DNA of 27,522 nucleotides from NCBI GenBank assembly GCA_002345505.1, contig DDWJ01000017.1:1-27522 (forward strand). The letters are read 5' to 3'. Every line of letters starts with the position of its first letter. The stretch's first letter is position 1. This stretch comes from Caryophanales bacterium UBA2289 (lineage in GTDB: Bacteria; Bacillota_I; Bacilli_A; Izemoplasmatales; Hujiaoplasmataceae). Under the pieces are notes generated by a model. The model saw only the letters and a program-made list of their open reading frames with translations, made no database searches and was not told where the DNA came from. Of this stretch, positions 1-8,560 are shown one piece after another. Both the position numbers and the translations under genes were made by a program.

Positions 1-41
1 TTTTTGTCATTTTTATACTTGTCACCGACACCCTTTTGTAT

Positions 42-75
42 GGACTGTCGGTATCATGTATGTTCTTATGAAAGG
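42..75 (-). repeat. Left-end copy of a repeat shared with the right end
   Basis: Read on the minus strand, this stretch contains CCTTTCATAA (66-75), then ACCGACAGTCC (42-52), and just beyond it AAAAGGG (33-39). The same three words occur in the same order on the plus strand at 27460-27493, so the two copies are inverted relative to each other. The left copy has about 11 extra bases between the first two words. Base identity is seen directly. What the repeat does is unknown: a recombination site, a mobile-element end or a dispersed genomic repeat are all possible. Confidence 0.5.
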
Positions 76-116
76 TTTGACATGATTTTCAAATATTTTA
101 GTTTTTTTTGATTTTT

Positions 117-140
117 ACAGGATCTTTTCCTGTCTTTTTT
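117..140 (+). terminator. Rho-independent terminator
   Basis: A 6-bp stem (ACAGGA 117-122 with TCCTGT 128-133) closes a 5-nt loop and is followed by CTTTTTT (134-140). It points rightward, so it would end a transcript entering from left of the window and insulate the primase/RT operon. The stem is short, so termination may be partial. Confidence 0.5.
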
Positions 141-280
141 ATTGGTTTGTATGGGTTTTCCCAATTCTAAACTTTTTATACCCCATAGAATAATGACATA
201 TGGTATATATAGAGCTGTTAAGTGTTTTTTATAAAAATAGGGAATGGATTATTTCTTAATTATTTATTGGACATGCAATT

Positions 281-409
281 ATGAGATTAATGAGGAATAT
301 ATATTATATAGTAAATGAAAATAAGGATAGTAAAAAAATTTATAAAATATATAACCCACATCCTAAAGGCATTAAAGCTATGATTTCATTGTTAGAGCAG
401 TTGCTATAG
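281..409 (+). CDS. Possible 42-codon small ORF of unknown function
   Basis: An ATG at 281 opens a 42-codon frame that ends at TAG 407-409, between the terminator at 117-140 and the primase promoter. The peptide is basic and Asn/Lys/Tyr-rich in its first half and ends in a hydrophobic stretch (MISLLEQLL). No good ribosome site precedes it and I recognise no family. It could be a remnant of a longer gene's C-terminus, a real small protein of the system, or chance in AT-rich DNA. Confidence 0.2.
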   Translation: MRLMRNIYYIVNENKDSKKIYKIYNPHPKGIKAMISLLEQLL

Positions 410-413
410 CAAC
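400..413. repeat. 14-bp perfect palindrome upstream of the primase promoter
   Basis: GTTGCTATAGCAAC reads the same on both strands. It lies about 18 bp upstream of the proposed -35 box (431-436), a typical place for an activator or repressor site. It overlaps the end of the small ORF at 281-409. It could equally be a chance hairpin. No protein partner is identifiable. Confidence 0.35.
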
Positions 414-430
414 AAGCAGTAATTAGTCTC

Positions 431-459
431 TTTAATAAAAGAATTGTTAGTGGTATAAT
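431..459 (+). promoter_or_regulatory. Promoter of the primase/RT operon
   Basis: A perfect extended -10 element (TG at 451-452 followed by TATAAT at 454-459) lies 35 bp before the primase ATG. The best -35 candidate with 17-bp spacing is TTTAAT (431-436), which is weak, so the extended -10 probably carries the activity. Transcription would start near 466, leaving a short leader with the ribosome site GGGGG at 484-488. Confidence 0.6.
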
Positions 460-493
460 TGAATAAAATACAAAAGTTTTTTTGGGGGATAAT

Positions 494-1990
494 ATGAAAT
501 ATCGAGATTTATCTATAGTTGATGTTGTGAAAGATCGTGTTAGTATTGAACGAAAAGGTAGAAATTTTGTTTTAAGTTGTCCATTTCACGATGAGAAGAC
601 ACCATCGATGTTTTTATATCCAAAGACTAATAGTTATTATTGCTTCGGTTGCCACAAATCTGGAAATGTAACTTCTTTTGTATCTGAATATCACAAGATT
701 TCATATAAACAAGCTCTAGAAAAAATAAAAATAGAATATGATATTGATGATATACTAATTAATAAAAAAACAAGTGAAATTGATGAGAAATTACTTGATT
801 TTCTAGGTTATACTAAATTCTACTTACTTAACACTAGTACAAAATATTCCAAAGAAGCAATGACCTACTTAGAGAATCGCAACATTGATATTGAGACCAT
901 GGTATATTTTGAACTAGGAATTATAAAAAATGAGGAAAATGTCGAAATTAATTTTCTAACTAGTAAAATGTATTATCCTGATTATGCTGACCAGTTGCTT
1001 TTATTTAAAAGCAGCAAAGGAGTTTATACTAGTTTTGAAAATAGGATATTATTCCCTATTAAAGATTCAAATAATAATATTAAGATATTTGGTGGTCGCA
1101 CATTTGATTCAAGTGAACCAAAATATTTATTTAGCAAATTGCATGAAGAAAAAGGCAAATCATTATACATTTATAATTTATCTAGTTGTAGAGAAACTGA
1201 GCCAATAATAATATGTGAAGGTCCATTTGATGTATGGGCATTACATCAAAATGGTGAAACAAATTGTGCTGCTATTATGGGTAGTAGCTTTTCAAGAGAT
1301 CAAATTCAACTTTTAGAAAGATTCAAAAATAAAATTTACATTTGTTTAGACTCAGATGAAGCCGGACAATCAGGAGTACTAAAAGTATTAAACGAGAGTT
1401 ATATAATTCGAAACAAATCAGAAGTAATCCTACTGGATAAAGGCGATCCATACGATTATTATATGATCAGTAAAAAAACGGATATAAAGAGCAATGCAGT
1501 TGAATCCAATAAGTTTCTACTAGATAAAATATTAGGTATCCATCCAAAGAAACTTAATATTGAAAAACAAGAATTAGCAAATAGTGTTTTTAAACTCATT
1601 ATTGAAAGTAACATGCTAATGGCTACTGAAGGATTTAAGGCTTTAGCTAAAGAAATGAATTTAGATGTAAAATATATCGAAAAATTATTTTACGAATATG
1701 AAAAATATTTTGATCAGTATTTACCGTTATTAAATTATTATAAACAAGGACTATATTATATCTCTGTAAAAGATAATTATTATATTATTAAGTCTGAAAA
1801 TTGTACGCCTAAAAAAAATAATCAACTTTATAGAATGTATTTAACTCCATTTGCAAAAAAAGATTTAGAAAACGATCTTGTTCTAACTAAAAAATTTAAT
1901 TCGGGTGAAAATATTTGCATTTTTTCGAAAAACGAACTAGAAAAAGTTTACAATATGATAAACGATTGGAGCGAAAACTATGAAGATTAA
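494..1990 (+). CDS. Accessory DnaG-type primase (CHC2 zinc finger plus TOPRIM)
   Basis: Members of this family make short RNA primers on single-stranded DNA. The N-terminus carries a CHC2 zinc finger (CPFH at 29-32, CFGC at 50-53). The primase core follows, including ENRILFPIKD and FGGR (about residues 182-202). The TOPRIM domain shows ICEGPFDV (catalytic Glu about 242) and LDSDEAG (Asp about 286 and 288). All metal-binding acids are present. The last about 150 residues are helical and do not resemble the normal helicase-binding domain. At 498 aa the protein is shorter than typical housekeeping DnaG (about 600). I start it at ATG 494 behind GGGGG (484-488). A TTG at 482 is in frame but overlaps that ribosome site. 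It shares 11 nt with the RT gene, so the two are probably translationally coupled. The family assignment is firm, but the role in this locus is unknown. Confidence 0.88.
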   Translation: MKYRDLSIVDVVKDRVSIERKGRNFVLSCPFHDEKTPSMFLYPKTNSYYCFGCHKSGNVTSFVSEYHKISYKQALEKIKIEYDIDDILINKKTSEIDEKLLDFLGYTKFYLLNTSTKYSKEAMTYLENRNIDIETMVYFELGIIKNEENVEINFLTSKMYYPDYADQLLLFKSSKGVYTSFENRILFPIKDSNNNIKIFGGRTFDSSEPKYLFSKLHEEKGKSLYIYNLSSCRETEPIIICEGPFDVWALHQNGETNCAAIMGSSFSRDQIQLLERFKNKIYICLDSDEAGQSGVLKVLNESYIIRNKSEVILLDKGDPYDYYMISKKTDIKSNAVESNKFLLDKILGIHPKKLNIEKQELANSVFKLIIESNMLMATEGFKALAKEMNLDVKYIEKLFYEYEKYFDQYLPLLNYYKQGLYYISVKDNYYIIKSENCTPKKNNQLYRMYLTPFAKKDLENDLVLTKKFNSGENICIFSKNELEKVYNMINDWSENYED

Positions 1991-4900
1991 TATAGATAAA
2001 ATAACAACCGACGGAAATATTTTACTTTCAATAGAGAAAACCTTAAACTCCAATCAAAACGTTGAACTAAAAAATTCAAAAGAGGTTTATAAAATTAAAA
2101 AATTAACATTTGATATAACTGAATGTAATAACCCTCGATATCAAAAAGAAATAGATGAAATATTTGAAAAAGTGAAGAAAAGAATACATTTAATACTGGA
2201 TACAAAGCAACAATACGAAATATCTTTAATATCTTATTTTAGACCTAAAAATTTCAATCTCAACAGTTCAGCTGAAAGCGACATAATGGAAGATTTTAGA
2301 GAGTTAAGACTACATGGAGATATATATGACGAGATAGCACTTAATGCAATTACATTAATTTTTACTGATTCACTTAGAACACTAATTCCAGACAGTAACT
2401 ATGGAAATAATCTAGATGAATATGAATCTAAAAACTTTTTTAGACCATATTTTACAGAATATAAGAAGTTTTCAGGAAAAAGATTTGAATTTTTAAGTAA
2501 AAATAGATTTAATTTTTTGTCAACTTTTGATATAAAGAAGTATTATGATCGAATTAAATTTAGTTGCATCGAAAATATTGTCTTTTCTCATTATAATAAA
2601 AACGACGATTCTGTCAAAAAGATAATGAATACTTATAAGCTCTTGAGTCATAATGGACTTCCTCAAGGCCCATTATTCTCTCATTTTTTTTCTACCTTGT
2701 TACTGTGGGATTTGAAAGAGAAATTCAAATTGAGATTTCCAACTTATGAAATAATAAGTTATGTTGATGACATCAATATTTTTTACAATAGTACTAGTTT
2801 AGACGATGCATACAAAATTGATAGAAATATTTCTGAATTTTTGTCGGAATATTTAAGACCCAAACTAAATCTTGATACAACTGAAGAGCCTTTGAATAAA
2901 AAGAAACATCAAATAATTGAAATTACCGAAAACAACTATTTAAGTAACATAATGCTCCAGTTATCAGCTTTTGATGAATTAAGAAAAGATGAATCAAGTA
3001 CTCTCAATGCCTTTGATAGAGAGGAATTGTCAAAGGATTTGGAAAGTCTTTTCGAAGAAATGATAGATGAGATAAAGGAAACTGCAAAAAAGGAAGATAA
3101 TAGCAACGCTGATATTTTTAGCGAACATACTTATGGGAATATAGTTGAAAAAACTAGTAGATTTAGAACATATAGGCAATTATTATTAGTTAATACGAAA
3201 AAAGATCTAGAATCTTTCATTAAAGAACTAATCAAAAACGATTCTCAGAGACAAGAAAATGGACTAATCAATGAAGAAAACATACTAAAAGGCTCGATGT
3301 TTGATAAATCTTTTGAAAACTACATTAGAGCTATAATAGCTACGTCTGATACATTAAATATGGAATCTATTCAAATTGAGAAATTTGTCAAGAAGAATAT
3401 TTTAGATTTAGTTACGGTTGTGTTTAAAAAATCAAAATTTAAGAATAAGTATCATGAAACATTTAAAACTGTTTTTAATAATCTTTTCTATGAATACCAA
3501 CAATATAAAAACATCCGAAAGAAAAGACAAATATTTTTTAACCAGAACCCTTATATAAAAAACTATGAAATTGAAAGTTTCTTAAGTTCATTGATGGAAA
3601 TTAAAAACTCTGTTCTCACATCAAAACTTGATGCAGAGAAATATGGCAGAAGTATATTTGTAAAGCATTATTTAAAATTATCATTAAACACTATGAAAAT
3701 CAGTATTCAGCAAATAAAGGGGAAAACAATCTTCAGAGAAGTATCGGTTATAAGACAACTTCAAGATTTTTTTATGCTTTTGATTCACTATGATCCTACG
3801 AAACAAGCTAGTTTTTGTTGCTATGATAAACATGGTTCTCTATTGAAAGTATATGAATACAGGATTTTGAATTTGATTAGTAAATATAATGCATCCCCTA
3901 TAGAAGTAATTGATAAGTTGATCGACATTTTAAATCATACTTTAATTTTTGATGACAATGAAAGTTGTGATCCACTTATTCAAGACACAATAAATGTGGT
4001 GGCTAAAAAGCTAAGAAATAATTTGTATATTGACACTATAATAACTGCTCATCACTTTGTTAGAGATTTATGGAAAAACGGTGCTAGAGATTTACCTTTT
4101 TACACATTGCATAATCATGAACATTCAGTAGAATTGATTCGTTTATTTAATAGAATTAACTTGCAGTCAAATGGAATATTTGCAAATTTTCTAAATGACT
4201 ACGAGTACTATACACTTATAATGTCGATATATTTCCATGACCTTGGGATGTTGTATTTCGATTATGATAATTTGAGAAAAGGAACAGCTGACAAATCATC
4301 TAGAGATTTTGAAATAACTCAAATGAAGTATTTCACTACTGATTTGCATAACTTTAGAACAAAATATAATAGAAATGAAAAAATTGAAAAAATTATACAA
4401 TCATACAAGAATCATAAAGAATACAGATCGAATTTTACAAGATTTCAACATCATTACAATACAACTAGATTTGAAGAAATAGAAGATATTGTTGCAGATA
4501 ATTTGGGATCATTTGTTAAAGAAATTTGTTATAATCATGGCGTTGATAAATCAAATATGAAACTTACTAGTACATATAAAAAAAAACAGAAAATTGAAGC
4601 TGAAAAAGTAACAGTCTATTTGAGATTTCTTGATGGTTTAGATAATTGTAAAAATAGAGTGTCAAAAACACTATATAACACAATATTAAACTATGTTTCT
4701 GATGATGATGTAGATAAATATACAATCACACACTGGGCAAAACATTTGCTAATCGATGAAATTAAGTACTCTAAAATAGATTCTGTAAAAAAATATTCTA
4801 GTGATGTTGTTGACGTCTTACAAAAAAACGTAAGGAAAGCAATAGATATCAGTATAATTATCAATGAAAAAATCAATACAACAATGCAGTCATCAAAACC

Positions 4901-5147
4901 AAAAAAAGGATGCCTTGACATCATTGAGATTTCTCAAAAAAAAGGATATATTATTAAACGTGATCAAATTGAAAAGAAATCAATATTCGAAAAATTCATT
5001 AATGAGTATTTCTTTTGGACGTATGAAGGAATAGTTGATATGAGTACGCTTCTAGAAAAAAAATATGGCTTAAAGTTATTGTTTTCTTATGAGATGGGTA
5101 CAAGAAAAATGAAATATTCTGATGTGATATTTAAATATCTACAATAA
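1980..5147 (+). CDS. Reverse transcriptase fused to an HD phosphohydrolase-like domain
   Basis: This 1055-residue protein has a clear RT core in the first 310 residues: motif A FDIKKYYDRI (183-192, Asp184), motif B GLPQG (226-230) and motif C YVDD (261-264). Residues about 320-690 are helix-rich and unassigned, comparable in position to the helical repeats after Abi/UG-type RT domains. Residues about 700-890 look like an HD hydrolase: HNHEHS (711-716), FHDLG (752-756, the HD pair), YNHG (851-854) and LRFLDGLDN (881-889). There is no intron maturase domain, and I see none of the usual retron motifs. ATG 1980 lies inside the primase 3' end. The stop is followed after 32 bp by the converging recombinase gene. 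RT activity is well supported. HD substrate (nucleotides, nucleic acid or a signalling nucleotide) is unknown. Defence is the favoured inference. Confidence 0.85.
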   Translation: MKINIDKITTDGNILLSIEKTLNSNQNVELKNSKEVYKIKKLTFDITECNNPRYQKEIDEIFEKVKKRIHLILDTKQQYEISLISYFRPKNFNLNSSAESDIMEDFRELRLHGDIYDEIALNAITLIFTDSLRTLIPDSNYGNNLDEYESKNFFRPYFTEYKKFSGKRFEFLSKNRFNFLSTFDIKKYYDRIKFSCIENIVFSHYNKNDDSVKKIMNTYKLLSHNGLPQGPLFSHFFSTLLLWDLKEKFKLRFPTYEIISYVDDINIFYNSTSLDDAYKIDRNISEFLSEYLRPKLNLDTTEEPLNKKKHQIIEITENNYLSNIMLQLSAFDELRKDESSTLNAFDREELSKDLESLFEEMIDEIKETAKKEDNSNADIFSEHTYGNIVEKTSRFRTYRQLLLVNTKKDLESFIKELIKNDSQRQENGLINEENILKGSMFDKSFENYIRAIIATSDTLNMESIQIEKFVKKNILDLVTVVFKKSKFKNKYHETFKTVFNNLFYEYQQYKNIRKKRQIFFNQNPYIKNYEIESFLSSLMEIKNSVLTSKLDAEKYGRSIFVKHYLKLSLNTMKISIQQIKGKTIFREVSVIRQLQDFFMLLIHYDPTKQASFCCYDKHGSLLKVYEYRILNLISKYNASPIEVIDKLIDILNHTLIFDDNESCDPLIQDTINVVAKKLRNNLYIDTIITAHHFVRDLWKNGARDLPFYTLHNHEHSVELIRLFNRINLQSNGIFANFLNDYEYYTLIMSIYFHDLGMLYFDYDNLRKGTADKSSRDFEITQMKYFTTDLHNFRTKYNRNEKIEKIIQSYKNHKEYRSNFTRFQHHYNTTRFEEIEDIVADNLGSFVKEICYNHGVDKSNMKLTSTYKKKQKIEAEKVTVYLRFLDGLDNCKNRVSKTLYNTILNYVSDDDVDKYTITHWAKHLLIDEIKYSKIDSVKKYSSDVVDVLQKNVRKAIDISIIINEKINTTMQSSKPKKGCLDIIEISQKKGYIIKRDQIEKKSIFEKFINEYFFWTYEGIVDMSTLLEKKYGLKLLFSYEMGTRKMKYSDVIFKYLQ

Positions 5148-5179
5148 CTATTATTACATTACTAATGATCAATTTGTCT

Positions 5180-6814
5180 CTAACACACAATTATTTTCCA
5201 ATTTATGTACTCAAGATCCTTTATTTTGGCTTTACAACTGCTTTCAAGTAACGGACTAACTTCCGTTACTTTTTTTAATGAATCTCTGCTTAAAACTTTA
5301 TTTCCTGTATTAATCACAAATACATAATTCTCTGGATCTACTACAACTATCACATCAAATATTCTTCTTATAGCTTCAAAAGGTAATTCAATCATAGGAA
5401 GCTCAATAGAAGAAATAGCTTTCTTAATATCCTTGATATGATGTGATGATTCACTAGCTGGCATCGATTGATCCTCAAGATTAATGTAATCAATACTGAG
5501 TTTTATAATTAAATCTTCCAATTCAGATAGTAATGCTCTATCTCCAGGTTCTAAGCTCTCCTTTTTATTAATTATAAAGTAATCATTCTTATACGTCCTG
5601 ATTTGAGCACCTAATGCTTTAAGTTTCTTATCTTGTGGCTTCTGATTTAATCGACGATCTACTTGTCTATCAAACTCGCCTTCTAATTCGCTAAATTTCC
5701 TTGCTAAAGCGATTGTTGCTTTTCTGAGGACATGAGTTGCTGTTTTAGAATAAATGCGTGGTGTGCCCTGTTTTCTGCCGTATTCATTCTCTAATAAATC
5801 ATGTTCTGGTTTGCCTGGATGTTTAACTTTAGTATGTAGGTATTTATCGTGCATCAGAGAGTAAACAAATTTAGTATAAGGATTATAAACTTTAGGTTGA
5901 TGTGTTTTAGTATTCTGATTAATGATTTCTTGCACTTGATTGAATATATCTAAATCGATGATAGGTTCATGATGATTCTTGATAATGTATTTAGGTTTAT
6001 CACCATTGTTTTCAACGCTTACTTTTTCGTTATTGATTTTCTTTGTATACGTTTTTCCATAAATCATCTGTCCGATATATCTAACATCTTGTAGGATATG
6101 AGTTATTTGAGATGTTGCAGTAAATGCATTTCCTTTGCTCGTTTTTAAACCAGCATCATTTAGGTAATTCATCATTTCAGCGTTATCATATCCATTTAGT
6201 TTCATTTCAAATAATCTTTTAATGATTGGCGCTTGATATTCATCAATCACCAGTCTTTTATCTTTAGTAATCTCATAACCTATACATTTATGAAGTGTAA
6301 CTTTACCTTTTTGAGCTTGTTTTTGAAAACTCCAGGAAATGTTTTGTGACATCGACTCTGATTCTGATTCAGCCATAGATGCCATCATCGTAAATAACAT
6401 ATCAATAGCTGGATCTAAACTTGATATCCCTTCTTTTTCAAAGTAGAACTCAAAACCTAGTTTTCTAGTTTCTTTGATGATGGTTAAAGCATCTAAAGTA
6501 TTTCTTGCAAATCTTGATAAGGACTTCACTAAGACCAAATCAATATGACCTTCATGAACTTTCTTTAAGAGTGCTTGTAGACCATCTCTTTGTTTAATTG
6601 AAGTCCCTGATTTACCATGATCTGCATAGATCCCGGCAAAGATGTATTCGGAATTAAAGATGATTTCTTTGGCATAGTGTTTAATCTGTAATGCCAAAGA
6701 AGAAGATTGCATTTCTAGTTTGGTTGATACTCTTGCATAAGCAGCAACTCTTTTTAATGTTTTATAATTGTTAAATTGAATTTGTGGTGTTTCTATGACT
6801 TTAATTTCTTTCAT
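5180..6814 (-). CDS. Large serine recombinase lacking the zinc-ribbon cysteines
   Basis: The 544-residue protein begins with a resolvase catalytic domain: YARVST (26-31) with nucleophile Ser30, DHGKSGTS (65-72) and SLSRFARNT (98-106). A recombinase domain follows (about 175-300, including RYIGQMIYGK). A helical, probably coiled-coil C-terminal half completes it. At 312-360, where the partner recombinase has its zinc ribbon, there is no cysteine. I start it at ATG 6814 behind GAGG (6824-6827). Longer in-frame starts would lie deep inside the upstream gene. It overlaps the partner recombinase by 14 nt. Large serine recombinases integrate, excise or invert DNA. The pair may work together on different halves of a site, as CcrA/CcrB do. 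That division of labour is inferred. Confidence 0.88.
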   Translation of the reverse strand: MKEIKVIETPQIQFNNYKTLKRVAAYARVSTKLEMQSSSLALQIKHYAKEIIFNSEYIFAGIYADHGKSGTSIKQRDGLQALLKKVHEGHIDLVLVKSLSRFARNTLDALTIIKETRKLGFEFYFEKEGISSLDPAIDMLFTMMASMAESESESMSQNISWSFQKQAQKGKVTLHKCIGYEITKDKRLVIDEYQAPIIKRLFEMKLNGYDNAEMMNYLNDAGLKTSKGNAFTATSQITHILQDVRYIGQMIYGKTYTKKINNEKVSVENNGDKPKYIIKNHHEPIIDLDIFNQVQEIINQNTKTHQPKVYNPYTKFVYSLMHDKYLHTKVKHPGKPEHDLLENEYGRKQGTPRIYSKTATHVLRKATIALARKFSELEGEFDRQVDRRLNQKPQDKKLKALGAQIRTYKNDYFIINKKESLEPGDRALLSELEDLIIKLSIDYINLEDQSMPASESSHHIKDIKKAISSIELPMIELPFEAIRRIFDVIVVVDPENYVFVINTGNKVLSRDSLKKVTEVSPLLESSCKAKIKDLEYINWKIIVC

Positions 6815-8498
6815 ATAACGAAACCTCGTAATATAAATTTTCTTTTGTAGTGACATCAAAATAAGTGCCTTTGAGTATAATAGGTAGTTCTTTAATAATA
6901 TCGATTTGATCATGAAGCTCATCGATGATTGAAAATGTATCATCGATGACATATCTAACATGATTTTTACCCATCATTAAGACCAAACCGAAGAAGCTCT
7001 TAATGATGTTCAAATCTTGATAGTCTGTATCAATGAAGGACTTTAATGCATAGAATCTTCTACGCATTAAAAGTTCTTTGGTAATCTTATGTTTTAAATC
7101 TTCAATCTTTTGTTTCGTTTCTTCATAACGATTACTCAGTTCATTGTATTCTTTATTAAATTCAGTATCTGTCATCGTAGAATGAATCCTTTGCTTAGGT
7201 AGTGCCTTAAGGGCATTGGCGATGAGTCTACTTTCTTGTTTAAGTGATTTTAAAGGTTCATGTGAGTTGGTTTGTTCGAGTGTCTTTTCCATGTAATGGA
7301 TTAACTCTTTTTGCATGGTTTCTGTTTTGGTGAGTTGTTCAATCACATAGAGTGTACCTCGTTCTAATAAAGGTTCATGGATGGAGGGATTATCACAGTT
7401 GTGTGGGTTGTTTTTAAGAGTATGGCACTTGAGCATGCTTTTCTTAAAAATCGTGCCTGAGTTGTGCATTTTGGAGTTATACATACGTTTGCACTTAGAA
7501 CAATAAACTAATCCTTTGATTGGTTTTTGTGCTAAGTGTTTTAAACGTTCTTTATTTTCAATCGATAAAATGTTCTCTCTGGCATGTAACATCGTTTGAA
7601 CGATATCAAAGGTTTCTCGATCAATGATTGGCTCATGGGCATTCTTAATATAGTATTTGGTAGCATGCCCATCATTTTCTATCGTCTTATGAGAAAGATA
7701 ATCAAGTGTGACTGTTTTTTGTAACATCAAGTCTCCGGCATATTTTTCATTTCTTAAGATTTCTTTGACGGTATCAGAGTACCAGGTGACTGAGCCTCGA
7801 CCGTTTTTGATATTGTTATCGATTAAGTGTCTTGCTAAGCTGGTGATATTTAAGCCTCGAAGATATAAATCAAAGATGTATCTAATCGTTTTTGCTTGTT
7901 CTTGATTAATGATGAGATTACCAAATTCATCTTTGTCATAGCCTAAAAACCATTTGGTATTCATAATGAGTTTGCCTTGTTGGAACCTTTTTTGAATACC
8001 CCATTTTGTATTCTCACTAATTGATCTTGATTCCTCTTGAGCCATCGATGACATAATCGTTAAGACAAAGTCTATCTTAGAGTCAGTAGAAGAAATGTTT
8101 TCTTTTTCAAAATAAATCTCAACGCCTGTAGTTCGAAGTTCTTTAATCACGGTAAGGATATCAATGGTGTTTCTGGAAAAGCGTGATATTGATTTGGTAA
8201 GGATTAAATCGATATGACCATTTTTAGCAGCTTCAATCATATTCATGAATCCTGGTCGCTTTTTCATATCGGTTCCTGTGATGCCTTCATCACAAAACAT
8301 CCCCGCAAACTCCCATTCTTCATTCTTTTGGATGCGGGTGGTAAACTCATCAATTTGGGTTTGATAAGAATGAAGTTGATCAGTTTCATCAGTTGAAACG
8401 CGTGCATAAGCAGCTACACGTTTTCGTCTAATCATTTGATTGGTATCTAAGTCTCTAAACTTAGGTTTAGGTTGAATAATTTCTACAATGGTATTCAT
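6801..8498 (-). CDS. Large serine recombinase with intact zinc ribbon
   Basis: This is the first gene of the recombinase pair and encodes 565 residues. The catalytic domain shows YARVST (31-36) with nucleophile Ser35, DEGITGT (70-76) and SISRFSRNT (103-111). The recombinase domain spans about 180-310. A zinc ribbon follows, with CSKC (333-336) and further cysteines at about 358 and 368. The C-terminus is helical and coiled-coil-like. I start it at ATG 8498 because AAGGAGGT lies 7 nt upstream (8506-8513). The open frame continues to 8615 but crosses the promoter and the upstream terminator, so that extension is not coding. The protein probably catalyses movement of the surrounding element by recombination at short att sites. 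No paired att sites could be proven here. Confidence 0.92.
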   Translation of the reverse strand: MNTIVEIIQPKPKFRDLDTNQMIRRKRVAAYARVSTDETDQLHSYQTQIDEFTTRIQKNEEWEFAGMFCDEGITGTDMKKRPGFMNMIEAAKNGHIDLILTKSISRFSRNTIDILTVIKELRTTGVEIYFEKENISSTDSKIDFVLTIMSSMAQEESRSISENTKWGIQKRFQQGKLIMNTKWFLGYDKDEFGNLIINQEQAKTIRYIFDLYLRGLNITSLARHLIDNNIKNGRGSVTWYSDTVKEILRNEKYAGDLMLQKTVTLDYLSHKTIENDGHATKYYIKNAHEPIIDRETFDIVQTMLHARENILSIENKERLKHLAQKPIKGLVYCSKCKRMYNSKMHNSGTIFKKSMLKCHTLKNNPHNCDNPSIHEPLLERGTLYVIEQLTKTETMQKELIHYMEKTLEQTNSHEPLKSLKQESRLIANALKALPKQRIHSTMTDTEFNKEYNELSNRYEETKQKIEDLKHKITKELLMRRRFYALKSFIDTDYQDLNIIKSFFGLVLMMGKNHVRYVIDDTFSIIDELHDQIDIIKELPIILKGTYFDVTTKENLYYEVSLYERN

Positions 8499-8529
8499 GG
8501 TAAAGACCTCCTTGATTTGGTTATCATGT

Positions 8530-8558
8530 ATGTTACCTAGTAAGTTTCTTATTATCAA
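8530..8558 (-). promoter_or_regulatory. Promoter of the serine recombinase operon
   Basis: On the minus strand a -35 box TTGATA (8558-8553) and a -10 box TAACAT (8535-8530) are separated by exactly 17 bp. They lie between the terminator at 8597-8649 and the recombinase ribosome site. A 7-bp inverted repeat at 8561-8579 directly abuts the -35 side and could be an operator. The -10 matches consensus at four of six positions. Confidence 0.5.
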
Positions 8559-8560
8559 GT

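Noticed and set aside
1980..5147. Group II intron maturase or retron RT
   Set aside because: No maturase or HNH endonuclease domain follows the RT core, the protein is about three times a retron RT, and no intron or msr/msd structure could be recognised.
6815..6961. N-terminal extension of the second serine recombinase
   Set aside because: It would overlap the first recombinase gene by about 160 nt, has no family similarity, and ATG 6814 has its own ribosome site.
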